DNA from: Inia geoffrensis
Taxonomy: Eukaryota; Chordata; Mammalia; Artiodactyla; Iniidae
Assembly (NCBI GenBank): GCA_036417435.1
Contig: CM070900.1
Coordinates: forward strand, 118,374,315 to 118,438,314
DNA: 64,000 bases
Reading direction: 5' to 3'
Within the stretch, counting starts at the first letter, position 1, and each line of letters starts with the position of its first letter. Of this stretch, positions 1 through 12,004 are shown one piece after another. A model generated the notes under the pieces. That model saw only the letters and a program-made list of their open reading frames with translations, was not told where the DNA came from and did no database searches. The translations under genes were made by a program, and so were the position numbers.

Positions 1-929
1 AATTATAGGCCTTCACACATTAATCATTCTTATGTTGAGAAAATTCATTTTTAGAGAAATTTATCCCACCTAAAACCTCTTTAACAGATTTTTCTAGGTT
101 AGCAACATGAGGAAGTACAAAGAAGGTATAGAGCGACAAAACAGTGATGTCTAGTGGAGCCTCTGTTAGTGTAAATTCTGTACATTTGCTTAGTAGAGCA
201 CTCTCCTTGCTACCTCAGATGACATTGTCATTCCTGGAGTCACTGCCGAGTTCCTCCAGGTTTTCACTAGAGGTGGAATGAGGTGGGTGTGCTATGCCTT
301 CCTTGGACTTTTCCTCCATTACGAAGATTACTGTAATTTCTTTGCTGCCATGGTTGTTGTGTTCATGTCCATTATTTTTGTAGCAGCTGCCCTGACTCCT
401 GTGCTTTTGCTATACTTCTCAAGTTCAGGGCAGCTGCTCACTGTCTTGGGACCTTGGAACATTACTGACCCCTCTTCTTCCAAGAGCTGCTCTGAGCCCC
501 TCGCTCCTTATTTTGGTATCAGGGGCTCCCACTTTTCTCCTAATTTTTATTCCCTTAAAGTTAGGAACACCTGGGAAAATGTATTCAACAAAAATGTGTT
601 CTGTGTTTTCCATGCCCTGATAGTTGTCTTTTCCAGGTTCCTTTTTTTTCAGGGTTGGAGATAGAATCTAAGAGGAATTCAAGCCCCTAGAGGCTCCAGC
701 AGAGGAAAGAACCTCATGCTACTCCCTCTTATGTCATCCCCTGTCCTCTGGAGTTAAGCAGCTAGACATGGTCAGAATTCCCATGTTAAAAATTGCAGAT
801 TTGACCCTTTGCTTTTTGGAGTCTCTTTGAACTCTGAAAATATGTTAGACTGTCATCCGTGATTTTAGAAAAATCAACTCTTAAGCAAAGTATTAGTGGG
901 AAGTAAGCAGTAGAGTCCATTGAAATCAG
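1..929. other. No recognised feature
   Basis: I recognise no gene or repeat here. A 128-codon open frame at 278-664 (+) begins with a hydrophobic stretch, but it lacks any family motif or splice context and I treat it as chance. Confidence 0.5.
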
Positions 930-1017
930 ATGGCCTGCCTTAGAACTCTTTCCTTGCCATCTATCACAAACCTCATATGTTTGTTGTGAGGATTAAATGA
1001 AATAATACATGAAAAAG
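930..1017 (+). repeat. MIR SINE fragment, 3' half
   Basis: The stretch 'TTGTTGTGAGGATTAAATGA' followed by an 'AATAATACATG'-like run matches the 3' half of the ancient MIR SINE. It is short and decayed, and it abuts an old L1. Confidence 0.6.
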
Positions 1018-1029
1018 AAGGATAAAAAT

Positions 1030-2690
1030 GTTTGAATCAATATCCAGTCAGAGGACATCATGAGAGGGAAAAACCCATTTATAATAGTAACAAAAAAGGT
1101 TAAATGCCTAGGAATAAACTCAACAAGAAATGTACAAAACATATAGAGTAAAACTTTGAAGTTCTTCTGAAAGACACTTAGGTAGAGCTGAACAAATGGA
1201 AAGACACCGCTGTTCTTGGGTATAATGACTCAATATCCTGAAGCAGACAGTTATCCCTAAGTTAACGTATAAATTACACAAAATCTCAATAAAAATACCG
1301 ACAGGCTTTATTACAGAGTTAGAAAATTTCATACTAAAGTCCATTAAGAAGAACAAACATGCAAGAACATCCAAGAAAAACTAAAACTAGATAAAAACCA
1401 TGAGGGAGGGACTAGCCTTATCAGACTAACACATACTGTAAAGCAAGCCTCTATGATTAAAACAGTATGATGTTGTCACATGAATAGACAGACCCACCAG
1501 TGGAATAGGACAGAAAGCCCAAAAACGTACCCAAGTAGATATGCACATTTAGCAAATGATAAAAAGGGCATCTAAAATCATAGGAACAAAAATGGACTTT
1601 TTAATAATCAGTACTGTGACCAATACTGATTATTAAAAAGTCCACAATACTGACCAATAATCAGTATTGTGACTACCTTTTGAGTAGTTTTGACTTTTAG
1701 AGCCAGGTTAATGTTTCACATGCTCAAAAATCAATGAAAAGTAACCACAATGAGGGTGGAATCCATAATGAAGTACAAACAGTAACAAATGAACTTAACT
1801 GTATTACAAATGAGTAAAATAACCACACTGAAGGGGGTGAGGAAGAAAAGGACTAATCTAACTTTGGGAAATCAGTATTTTGACTAGACACAGTAAGGCT
1901 AAAGACATGAAGAATTTTATGCAAATACCTTTCTCTAGTTAGTAAATCTACTTTACACAGAAGTTGAATTAGCAAATTTGAAACTATTTTGTGAATATTC
2001 TAGAACTGAGGAAATAAGCAAATATATTCTAGGTAATGAGGCCAGGTTTTTCAGCTCTCGAAGAAAGAAGTTATAAATAGGGAAGTGGGGAAGGCTAGAC
2101 ACTGTGGTGGCGGAATAGAATCAGAACTCATGGTTTTCAATGTTTATACAAATAGATATAGAAATAGATAAAGATATGTATACATGTGAATACATATTTT
2201 TTCTAGTTCTGTCTTCTAAAGGGGCCTAGAAGCAATAACACTGCCATAGCAGTGATTATCTAGCTTCTACATCTTGGTCTCAAACACAATTCTCTGATAA
2301 AACAGATCAGGACCCCTTGAAGAAATGGCTGGTTTTAGCACTAGGGCGGGGAACATAGAAGATCAATCTGGAACATTTTGTGGTGCCAGAAAGTAAGGGA
2401 GCATTAAAAAGTTAACATGAGTGGGTTGAAAAGACACAGAAGCCAAGTTAAAGGACCCCCTAAGACCAAAGCTGGAACAAGTTTGAGCAAAATGAAATTA
2501 ATAATAGTAATGGATTATAATGTTATGCTGAACAAATGTCTGTATGTCCACAGTAAAATGAATAAATAAATGAATGGAGAAAGGAAAGCTCTTACAGTAG
2601 AATTCTAATTAAAAAATGAGGACGGAATGATGAAAATAAAACATCACCATTTGGAAAATACCACAGAGGAGAGACCTGGTAGACACTATC
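1030..2690 (+). mobile_element. Old, decayed L1 (L1M-type), ORF2 end plus 3'UTR
   Basis: The first part (1030-1580) reads like the end of L1 ORF2: 'CCTAGGAATAAACTCAACAA', 'AATCTCAATAAAAATACC', and an 'ATAGACAGACCCACCAGTGGAATAGGACAGA'-type segment in decayed form. The rest resembles an old L1M 3'UTR, ending near 'CTTACAGTAGAATTCTAATT'. All frames are broken. Two hairpin-forming inverted repeats (1594-1671) interrupt the expected L1 sequence. Confidence 0.7.
1594..1671. repeat. Two adjacent perfect inverted repeats
   Basis: The arms at 1594-1613 and 1624-1643 are perfect 20-bp reverse complements around a 10-nt loop. Overlapping by one base, 1643-1653 and 1661-1671 form a second perfect 11-bp inverted repeat around a 7-nt loop. 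The motif CAGTA-TGTGAC-CAATA recurs in both, so the second hairpin looks like a partial inverted copy of the first. Neither is expected in an L1 3' region. Confidence 0.9.
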
Positions 2691-5600
2691 TCAGGTAATT
2701 TTTAGGCACACTAAAATTTGAAAACTACAGGTACGGTGGTGGATTTTTGGTGTTTTTATTATATATGGATAGATTTGCATTTGTGTCATCAGCAAGTTTT
2801 TTTTTTTAAGTATGGGGATATTTCAGTTAATTTTTGAGGTTAGATTTCTCTGCACTTGGGCTGAGCTGATAGGTTTATTCATAGGGGTATTGACAGTCTA
2901 AAGGAGGTGTATCCTGTATGGATTCTAAGATATGCCCCTGTAGATTCTATGGTTGAATTACTTACTTTGGAAAGGATCAAATTCAATAAGAAAATTATTA
3001 GGAAGGAAGGGAGAGTTGATTACATATATATTCTAAACCAGTTTGACTCTGTAGCCAAAAAGTATTGTACAAGTTCTTCTTTAAGATTAATAGATTTGTA
3101 CATTTGTATAGCCTGACATTTTTTCTAACTAACTGAATGTTGGCCATTCCCTAGGAATGAGCTAAGGCCAAAAGACAGGAAGGCCCCATGAACATGCAGA
3201 GTGCCACCTGAAAATAATGAATGATGGAGAATAAAATTCTTGGTCTGTGGTGCCCCATTAATGATGTTTTTAACTTAAAAAAAATCTTTTCTCCTTCTCT
3301 CCCTCCCTCTCCTTTCCTATTTTCTCTTCTCTTTCCTTTTTCTTTTCTTCTTTTTTGATATATTTTATCAAACAGTACAGAAAACATTAGTCAACTGAAA
3401 GATCACTGCTATGCATACAACCCGAAGGAGAATGTATTTGTAGTTTCCATTTGCACATGATGAACTTTATCTGAGCCTTGTGCTTCCAGAAAGAAATTCT
3501 CTTTTGTGTTCTATAAAATAGCCAATCACCATGAACCAATATTTATGCTGTTCATTCCAAGATAGTGTCCACTTTCACCTTTCCTCAATGACTTAGATAA
3601 TACCCATCTCCATCCTTCTCATGATCCCTACAGGACTCTCAGGTGACTCCCTTGTCTACTTGCCTCTACTAAGCCCCAGCTACACTTCCTTTTCATTTAG
3701 ATCACCATCATTAATAAATATTCACATTCTCCTTATTATAAAACTATTATAAAACTTTTAAACATTAAAAATTATTTTTTAAAAGGAATAAAATTATTTC
3801 CTTAAGTTTCCAGTTCATTTTTCTTTTATACCACTTATAACACTGTTTTAAATTGTATGTTTTTAGTATATAATTTACATCCACATGAAGTTCTCTAGGT
3901 GGGATAGGTTAGTTTCAGAGAATAGCGATATATATAAATGCTTTAAACTTTTAATTCCCCTTTTAATTAGACTCTCCACCAGTTTGCTTTAGTTCATTAA
4001 CAATGATAAGTATCTTAAAAGTTGAATTTCAAATATTCTTTTTTCTGGTTAGAAATGAATTTAATTTCATTTATACCAACAAATTTCCTAATGTGTAGGT
4101 CATGTATCACACAAAATTTAAACTTTTGGTGTGTGATTTTCTCTAAATCCAAATGAAAATATTTTCTTGCAGCCATCTGCTTTTTTTTTTAAAACAAAAA
4201 GAAAAATGATCTTCAATATTTTCTGGGCCCTAACTAAATTTGTATCTGCCTAACGTCAGGTCTGGAATTTTTTTTTTTTTTTCAGTTCAGTAAAAGGAAG
4301 GAAGTGGTGCCACAAATTTTTGTCAAAAAACTCTAGCATTTTCCTAACATCAATGGAAATAAAAGCCTCTCTTGCTTGAAGAAGTAAAGCTCAGTCAAGG
4401 CTGCTTATGACATTTAGACATAAAACCGTCTAAATAGCCTAATCAGCTCAAGATTCTGTGTCTGACTAAAATATGCTTGTAATGTCAGGCTCTCTTTTTA
4501 CTTTGAGTTTTGTTCACTGTCATCACCTCCTACACAGTCTCTGCCCTTCTAGTCCTATCTCTTATAAGAAGTTAAGAAAAATAGGAGGGAGTTGCTTATC
4601 AGCCAGCAGGAACTGTCAAAGCAACAGTCATTCTGGCCTTCCTCCTAAGAAACAAAACAAATTATTCTCCCAGCCACCCTCCTCACTGCCCTCTGGGCTC
4701 AGGTCTAAAACTGTTTGAACTCTCCCATATGGCTCTCGATGTGTGATTGTGCCATTTCATCAGTTAGCCTCTAAAGGGCATTTACTCAGTTTGATTTATA
4801 TTTTCCTTTTATCTCTAATATGCTCTCAGGAACACAAAGTCTTTCTTTGTCCTGTTCTGTCTCCCCTGCTTGCCCCTTTCCTTTTTTTTATGTCCCATCG
4901 TCCTTTCATTTACTAGACTGAAGAGCACCAAACACACCAAACATTTTTGTTTATTCTAGATTTGATATTTCCATACCAAGCATTCTATTTTTATTTGCAT
5001 TTGTGTGATATATGTGTGTAGTAAACAAATTTCAAAAGATTTAAAGACTATTAAACAATCGCGTCTTTGGACATTGAAGAAGAGGGAGAGGTTTCACAGG
5101 CCATTTATGATATATAGTATTTCAGTAGTTCAGGTACAATGTTTTAAAATACAGTCAATAATTGATAATAAAAGAAAGCAATGACATGTGAAACCAGTGG
5201 TATGGTTTATCTTGCCCATTCTAATAGTGTGAATGGTACCACTTATCTTAAACAAAATACAGAATACTGTAAAAATGTTGCTGCTGTCAAAGAATTTACA
5301 ACCTAGCCATGTTGACAAATGAACAGAACTTGAGTGCAGACCTTAAAATTTAATCCTTAAAACGCTTAGGGATCAATTTCAGCAGCCTTAGGGAATGAGG
5401 AAATTTCTGTAATTCACACTAAAGATAAAAAAGAAAAAAGTAAAAAGTATGTGGGAGAAGAAAAAGGGAAAGACTTAATCAGAGAAGAAAATGGATTTGT
5501 GCTCATTCTGTGTTTCTGATTTTCCAGTTCATGCTCCCTTTTTTCTCATCAACATCACAATGTTTAACTGATTCAATGTAAAGAGTGAAAGTAACTTTCA

Positions 5601-6469
5601 CTTGGTATTTGGATTTCCTAAGAAAGATCCTTGATGAATTGTGAGAGGCAATTTGTTTTCAAGGAAGGGAAGGCTCTCATTTTCCTTGCCAGTTATCGAC
5701 TAATCCCAGCTCAGAATGTCTGTGACTTCCCTGAACCTAACAAAATATATTTTATGGTAATTAACCCTGTTTAGTTGCACACAGACTCAAAGCTCCCAGG
5801 GGTCCTGCTTTTCCTTTGTAAGTGATGCTGAAATCCACAAGACAGTAAAATGCAGTTGGCCCAGGGGAGAGATTCTCTGAAAATATGTGAAGCGAGTCCT
5901 GAAGCATAATGCTACTAAACATATATACACACAAACATATGTGTATGTCTACATGTACATACACATAGCAGTAATCAACTATCACCACCCTTACCTGATT
6001 CACTGGGACGTTTCCTATTGAAACATAGGGTAAAAGTCCTTTTACTTTCTCTCATAGGTCCTAAAAGGCTTAAAAGGCACAGAAGTGATGAACCTGAGTC
6101 AGTCCATTAACGTCATCATAAATTATATAAATCAAGTCCTTTAATCGTCTTCAAATTCTTAAATAAAGCCAATTGTTTTACTTGCCATGTTTCTTATCCC
6201 TAGTCAGATTTGCTTAACTGCTAGTTAAATTTAAAACACAACTGAAAGACTAAGAGTGGCTACATGCAATTTAGATTGGTCTACTAGTCTGTTCATTGAT
6301 ACTAGAATATATGTCACACTCCCACCATGCACAAGTCTCTGAGGGAATGAAAGTAGAAAAGGTAGATGATGAGGTTCCTACTTTCATAAATTTTAATGTG
6401 AATAGCCAGTTAAATCTTGGTAAATTAGCAGCAGTATCCTTTGTCTTTCCTCAAATTATCAATTTCTAA
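2691..6469. other. Long stretch with no recognised gene or repeat family
   Basis: The DNA is AT-rich. It contains a pyrimidine-rich tract at 3289-3356 and poly-T runs near 2798, 4179 and 4256. Short open frames here have no family signature. Some decayed repeats may be missed by eye. Confidence 0.5.
3289..3356 (+). repeat. Pyrimidine-rich low-complexity tract
   Basis: A run of almost pure C and T (CTCCCTCC, then CTTTCCTTTTTC blocks). It creates a low-complexity Lys/Arg/Glu-rich frame on the minus strand that is not a gene. Confidence 0.8.
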
Positions 6470-6474
6470 AATGT

Positions 6475-6560
6475 ATTTATTTTTTAAGTGAATATATACC
6501 TACTATGTGCTAGGCACAAAAGTTTCAAGTATCAACATGTCAGGGAGTGTCCTGTCTCTT
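6475..6560 (-). repeat. L2 LINE 3' fragment
   Basis: 'CCTACTATGTGCTAGGCAC' is the reverse complement of the L2 3' end motif (GTGCCTGGCACATAGTAGG). Only the terminal piece is visible. Confidence 0.55.
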
Positions 6561-7915
6561 ACAGTGCTTAGTGTCTTTAATTACTGTAGAGTTGACTCTA
6601 AGTTGAGTCTTTATTCAGAATATTGACACGTGGCAAAAATCAAAGAAAGTCACATTACCTTGAATATTCCTTGGGAAGATGTCACATTAGAGATCAATAC
6701 ACCATTGTTCCATAAGTCCACAGAGATGATCCCACTGCCCCCGCCATAGCCCTTGTGACAAATCACTATTTCAGGTTGAAACCAGATGGAGTAAATTGTT
6801 TGGCTTTGTTGTAAAACCCCTCCTCCAAAAGCCTATCTTTGAAAAGTAGTATCTCACACAACTAGGGTAATGTTTCTGTGATGCGAGACCTGTAGGAACT
6901 AAGACTCTTGGTGGGAAGAATTTATTCACATTTTCCAACTCATATTCATTTCAGGGTTTGAGGTCACCGAGTCGAAGAGCAAACAGAAAAGCCTGCACTA
7001 CTGATGTTCTCAATCTCTCTCTCCCTACCCTAGGCTCATCAAAATATACAGCTGATTTTGGAAAAATTTAAATGAGACTCAAATAATTCTATCTCAGCTA
7101 TTTACAGTTCTTGGGTAACAGATTGTTATGAATACTACCAAATTATTTTCCAAGTAAATATTTCTACAATGTTCCCTGGTTTTCCCCTACCCACTTAACT
7201 GAAGTACAGTGAACATAATTTAATCTTTTCTTTGTGAGTCAATATAAACTATGAGTCAATAATTGGGTCAGTCATAATAGAGTAATCCTCTAAGTCGTGA
7301 AGATAAAATAGGTTCACCAAAATAGCTTTATATAACTTTCTTCACCCTACTTGATTATCAGCTATCATTTCCTGTTGATCTCAAGGTACCTATCTGCTTG
7401 TCTATAGCCTCCTAACTCCCTCTTTTATAGATTTCTTGGAAACCAGAGAGCCAAATTTGACAATACTTGTATAGAATAAGATTAAATAGACTTTGAGCCA
7501 GGGCCTGAGGAGGTTTTATTTGTAACTGACATACAGTAAGATATAAACATGGTGAGCTCCCATTTAGCTGCTCTGAATATGCCCACCATTACACTCTCAG
7601 GTAAAATTACTATATAACAACAGTACAGATGTAATTGACTGATTCAATTCAAATGTTTAAACCAGTTACAAGTAGAGATGGCCCACAGAGAATAAAAATT
7701 GTTTGCAGTGTAAAGGATCTATGTTTTGATTCTCAGGAGATGTACACAGGCTTACCTGCATCTGTGAACATTTATTTGAGAATAAGCATAATTGGAAAGT
7801 TACTCTAGGACTGACTTAACCCTCTCTTGGCTTTTACTCAATGTGGCTTCAATGTACCTTGTAGCTACATAGATGCATTAACTGAAATTGATTAGATCCA
7901 TAGGCTTGGAACATT
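6561..7915. other. No recognised feature
   Basis: AT-rich DNA without a recognisable gene, RNA or repeat. Confidence 0.45.
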
Positions 7916-8030
7916 TGTGCATATATTCAATAAAATGTTTATTAGGTCATAAGTGTTGGGCACTCTTTTCGTTGTTGAAGATATGAAGATGGCAAGATAA
8001 ATGTGCATACCTTCAAGGGATGAGCACATG
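7916..8030 (-). repeat. L2 LINE 3' fragment
   Basis: 'TTCAATAAAATGTTTATTAG...GTGTTGGGCACTCTTTTC' followed by 'GATATGAAGATGGCAAGATA' follows the order of an antisense L2 3' end (Alu-free, poorly conserved). Confidence 0.45.
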
Positions 8031-8930
8031 ACAGAAAACCTTGGGTGGGTTTCTTTTAAGATAATATAATAAATCTGTACTTGGAAGCATCCCTTCAGTT
8101 TCATTCTTTTTTCTTTTTTTTCCTGATGTAATGACCTATATATTACTCTGTCCAATCTTGATACATAAATACCCATCCCCACCCCTGCCCTGAGTCATAC
8201 CAAACCCTTAAGTCACCTTATCTTATAAACAAATATGATAATAGAAAAAAAGCATAAAAATGAGAATAACAACTCTGTAGTCTAGAAATTGGACAGAAAT
8301 ACATAGCCATGACCAGGACAGAAGTTATGATCTTGATGGATTTCAGGTCCAGAAGCAGGTAGAGGTCACTGGGAGTTTGGTCCCTGTAGAATAAGAAACT
8401 AAAAGTGTTCCACGTGAGGAGAGACTGGACCTGTATCTTTGATGGGGTAAGTTACTCCTGTTCATAAAAGGAGTATGTAAAAAAATCTGTTGTAGATAAT
8501 TTATAGCTTAATTAACATTCCATCTTAGAGAGTAAGGAGGATACAGACATAACTTGTAGAAGTAAACTAAACCACTTTCTAGTAAGGGAGCAAGAGTTGT
8601 GGTTTCTAATATATCATGTGGAGAGAAATCCCATCCATCAGTGTAAGACTGAATAAGGATTACAGTCCTCAGGGGTCTTGATGGAGTCAATCATAGGGTT
8701 AAGTAGGGTGAGACAGAGAGAATTTCCCATTCAAATGAGATTGCAATATAAAATTTCAACACCCCCCCACTTTCCCAATCAATAATCAAAGTAAAGATTT
8801 GATTCTGGTGACATAAAATAGCATAGGAGTCAGAAAAAGATATTAAAATAATTATGCTGAGAAACCAAGGTATAAAGAAATAACTTCTATTAGGGAAAAC
8901 AAAAAATTATTATTATTTTTAAATGAAAAG
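8031..8930. other. No recognised feature
   Basis: No gene or repeat family recognised. It contains a C-run at 8761-8769 and ends in an A/T-rich stretch. Confidence 0.45.
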
Positions 8931-8971
8931 ATGAATCAGGATAGGACAATGCTCAGTTGGCACAATCTAAG

Positions 8972-9032
8972 AGCAAACTAGTGGACTAGATGAGGATTCC
9001 ACCAGAATCCTCATTTAATCCACTAGTTTGCT
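8972..9032. repeat. 28-bp inverted repeat, 5-nt loop
   Basis: The arms 8972-8999 and 9005-9032 are reverse complements with 26 of 28 positions matching, around a 5-nt loop. The arms begin AGCAAACTAGTGGA and end TCCACTAGTTTGCT. The few mismatches suggest a fairly recent origin. Confidence 0.9.
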
Positions 9033-9287
9033 GCTCAGATAAAGACGTAAGAGAGGAAGGGGAATGGAAGATAAACTGAGACACTTGCATAATTTCCAGA
9101 AGAGAATACAGAAAATGATGGAGCATCTTTATTTGAAAATACAATAGATGAACGTTTTCTAGAACTGAAGAAAGATATGAGTCCTCAAGTTGAAAGCACT
9201 TCAAATACCAAGCAAAATAACATTAAATTCACACCAAGACCCATACTAGTTAAGCAGTAGAATATCAAGAATAAAGAAAACACAGCT

Positions 9288-9302
9288 AGAAAGAGTGACA
9301 GA
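9288..9302 (+). repeat. Target-site duplication, left copy (L1 9303-15390)
   Basis: AGAAAGAGTGACAGA here and AAAAAGAGTGAGAGA at 15391-15405 match at 13 of 15 positions and flank the L1 exactly. Confidence 0.75.
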
Positions 9303-10489
9303 CAGGGAGTAACCAAGATGGCAGAACCTAAGCTCACCCAAGTGCATGCAAAATTACAATTTACAGAGTATTGATGAGAAAGACCGGAAGACTAGCAGAA
9401 AAGATATTCTATAACTAAAGATATAAAGAAGTAACCACAACAAAAGGGTAGAAGGGGTGGAGATGTGGTACAGTAAAGGCCCATACCCCTAGGGCAACCC
9501 ATAAACAGGAGGATAATTACAATTGCTGAGGTTCTCCCCAAGGAACAAAGGGTCTGAGCCACACATTGGGCTCCCCAGCCTGGAGGTCCTGCATCAGGAA
9601 GATGAGCACCTAGAAGGTTTGGCTTTGAAGGCCACTGGGACTTACTTTCAGGAAAGCCAAGTGGTGTGGGAGATAGACACTCCACTCTTAGAAGGTGCAC
9701 ACAGTATCTCATACACTCCAAGACTCAGGGTAGAAGCAGTAACTTGAAAGGAGCCTGAGTCAGACGAATCTGTTGAGCTTGGAGAGTCTCTCAGAGAGAC
9801 AGGAGGAAACTGGAGCTCACCCTGGGGACACAGACACTGGTGACAACCATTTTGGGGAGCTTGTTCTGTCATGAGGAGACTGATTCGGGAAGCACCATTT
9901 TGGACTCCTCCCTCTACTTTATTATTGCCAGAACCCGGTCCCACCAACCAACCTGTCAACACCTCAGGCCAAGCAACTAGCAGTGTGGGGACACAGCCCC
10001 ACCTATTAGCAGGCTAGCTGCCTTAAGAAACCCTGAGCCCACTGCCACCTGGGACCCTAGCATCGTCCAACAGGAGGCCAACCTCAGCTCCAAGACACAC
10101 TGGACACTTCAGCTAGCTGTGTCAAGAACCAGTCCTGTCCACCAGGAGGCCGACATTAGATACAGGACCCCAGCCCCACAAACACCCACTCCTGAACCCA
10201 ACCCTGCCCACCAGTGGCTGGCAGCCTAAGTAAAAGGCAGGACCTGGCAACAAACTGGACTGGGGGCCAACCATGCCTACCACACCATCTACAGTAGTCA
10301 GCCTATCACAACAGAAGAACCCACATACCCCACAAAGGGGGCACTCTTAGAACATACAGCTTTGGTGACCAGAGGGGGATGCACTGCTAGAATATATAGG
10401 ACATCTTTTTAAAAAAGCCACTACTCCAAGGTCGGGAAACATAATCAACTTACTGAATACATAGATATAAAAACAGCAAATTAGGCAAA
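9303..10489 (+). promoter_or_regulatory. L1 5'UTR with YY1-like motif
   Basis: 'AAGATGGCAG' lies at 9315-9324, about 13 bases from the element's first base. This is the position where the YY1 site lies in human L1, where it fixes the transcription start. The later part (about 9960-10430), with repeated CCCACC and CACCAGGAGG blocks, resembles the corresponding part of the young L1 at 63280-63480. Decayed CpGs and mutated frames suggest it no longer works. Confidence 0.6.
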
Positions 10490-11505
10490 ATGAAGTGACA
10501 GAGGAATATGTTCCAAATGAAGGAATAAGATAAAACCTCGGAAGAAGAACTAAGTGAAGTGGAGACAGGCAATCTGCCTAATAAAAAGTTCAAGGTAATG
10601 ACTGTGAAGATCTTCAAATACTCAAGGGAAGACTGGATGAACAGAGTGAGAAGTTAGATGCTTTAAACAGAGTTAGAAAATATAAAGAACCAAACAGAGG
10701 TGAAGAATAAAATAAATGAAATAAAATATACACTTGAAGGAATAAACAGTATATTAGATGATACAGAGGAATGAATCAGTGAGCTAGAAGACAGAATAGT
10801 GGAAATCACTGAAGCTAAACAGAAAAAAGAAAAGAAATGAGGACAGATTGGGATTGACATACATATACTAATATGTATAAAATAGATAATAAGAACTTGC
10901 TGTATACAAAAAAATAAAATAAAATTCAAAAAAAAGAAAAAGAAATGAGGACAGTTTAAGAGGCCTCTGAGGCAACACCAAACATACTAACATTCACATT
11001 ATAGGGGTCCCAGAAGGAAAAGAGAGAAAGGGTCAGAGAACATATTTGAAGACATAATGTTTAAGAACTTCCCTAACCTAGAAAAGGAAACAGACATCCA
11101 GGTCCAGGAAGCATAGAGTCCCAAACAGGATCAACACAAAGAGAATAACACAAAGACACACTGTATTAAAATGGCAAATATTAAAGATAAAGAGAGAATA
11201 CTAAAAGCATCAAGGGAAAAACAATAACTTATGTACAAGGCAACTCCCAGCTATCCAGCTGACTTTTCAGCAGAAACGTCTGCAGGCCAGAAGGGAGTAG
11301 CATGATATATTTAAAGTGATGAAAGGGAAAAACCTACAACCAAGAATACGCTACCTGGCAAGGCTTTCATTCAGATTTACAGAAAGATCAAAAGTTTTAC
11401 AGACAAGCAAAAGCTAAAAGAGTTCAGCACTGTGAAGCCAACTTTACAAGAAATGTTAAAGGAATTTCTCTACACAAAAAAGGAAAGGCCACAACTAGAA
11501 CCGTG
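10490..11505 (+). pseudogene. L1 ORF1 remnant, broken
   Basis: ORF1p is the trimeric RNA-binding chaperone that packages L1 RNA in cytoplasmic particles. The frame opens at the ATG at 10490, but has stops at codons 3 and 13 and several later ones. Recognisable parts are the N-terminal NxPNKxFKVM-like stretch (about 10580), a coiled-coil region (about 10660-10830), and the RRM entry at 10985-11020 ('ATTATAGGGGTCCCAGAAGG', I-I-G-V-P-E-G). The C-terminal domain (about 11260-11470) includes 'CTGCAGGCCAGAAGGGAGTA'. A 91-bp L1 tail (10847-10937) with a perfect 17-bp duplication interrupts it just before the RRM. It cannot encode a protein. Confidence 0.85.
10847..10937 (+). mobile_element. 91-bp 5'-truncated L1 3' end inserted in ORF1
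   Basis: The stretch 'GGGATTGACATACATATACT' followed by 'ATGTATAAAATAGATAATAA' and an A-rich tail is a short L1 3' terminus of the type also seen at 25181-25298. Perfect 17-bp copies of AAAAGAAATGAGGACAG flank it at 10830-10846 and 10938-10954. Confidence 0.9.
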
Positions 11506-11740
11506 AAAATTACAATAGGAAAAACCCCATTGGTAAAGGCAAACATACACTAAAGGTAGTAAATCATCTGTGTACAAAGCTAGTAGGAAGGTTAAAAAAC
11601 AAAGCAGTAAAATCATCTATATCTATAATAAATAATTGAAGGATATACAAAAGGTATAAAAAATGGTAAACATGGGGTAGGGGGTTGTTCAGGGTTACAA
11701 TATATTTGAACTTAAGAAATCAGGAACTTGAATTACTCAC

Positions 11741-11835
11741 ATATATACATATACACACATATATACACATACTCGTATATATACACACATGTATATACAC
11801 ACACATACATATATATAACTAGCTAGCTAGCTACA
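11741..11835 (+). repeat. TATACACA-type microsatellite in the L1 spacer
   Basis: Irregular TATA/CACA units followed by a (CTAG)n-like stretch ('CTAGCTAGCTAGCTA'). It lies between the ORF1 and ORF2 remnants of the 9303-15390 L1. Confidence 0.8.
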
Positions 11836-12004
11836 TATAAACCTCGTAGTAACTACAAACCAAAAATCTATAATAGATACACAAAAAAGAGAAAGGAATC
11901 CAAACATAGCATTAAAGATAGACATCAAATCACAAGGGAAGAGAGCAAAAGAAGAAGAAAGGATCAAAAAGAACTACATTAACAGCCCCCAAACAATTAA
12001 CAAA

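Larger units (their letters stand above)
8935..9302 (+). mobile_element. Old L1 fragment, 5' half of a copy split by a later L1
   Basis: The second half resembles L1 ORF1: 'TCAAGTTGAAAGCACTTCAA' then 'TTCACACCAAGACCCATACT', as in the ORF1 RNA-binding and C-terminal part. The matching downstream part resumes at 15391 after the inserted 6-kb L1. The first 100 bp hold a large hairpin (8972-9032). The copy is heavily decayed. Confidence 0.6.

Noticed and set aside
278..664. 128-codon plus-strand open frame
   Set aside because: Hydrophobic and Phe-rich, with no recognisable domain, splice site or promoter context. Consistent with a chance frame.
10663..10929. Minus-strand open frame rich in Ile/Ser/Phe
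   Set aside because: It is the antisense shadow of L1 ORF1 and crosses the 10847 insertion boundary. The equivalent shadow appears over the intact ORF1 at 63499-63972.
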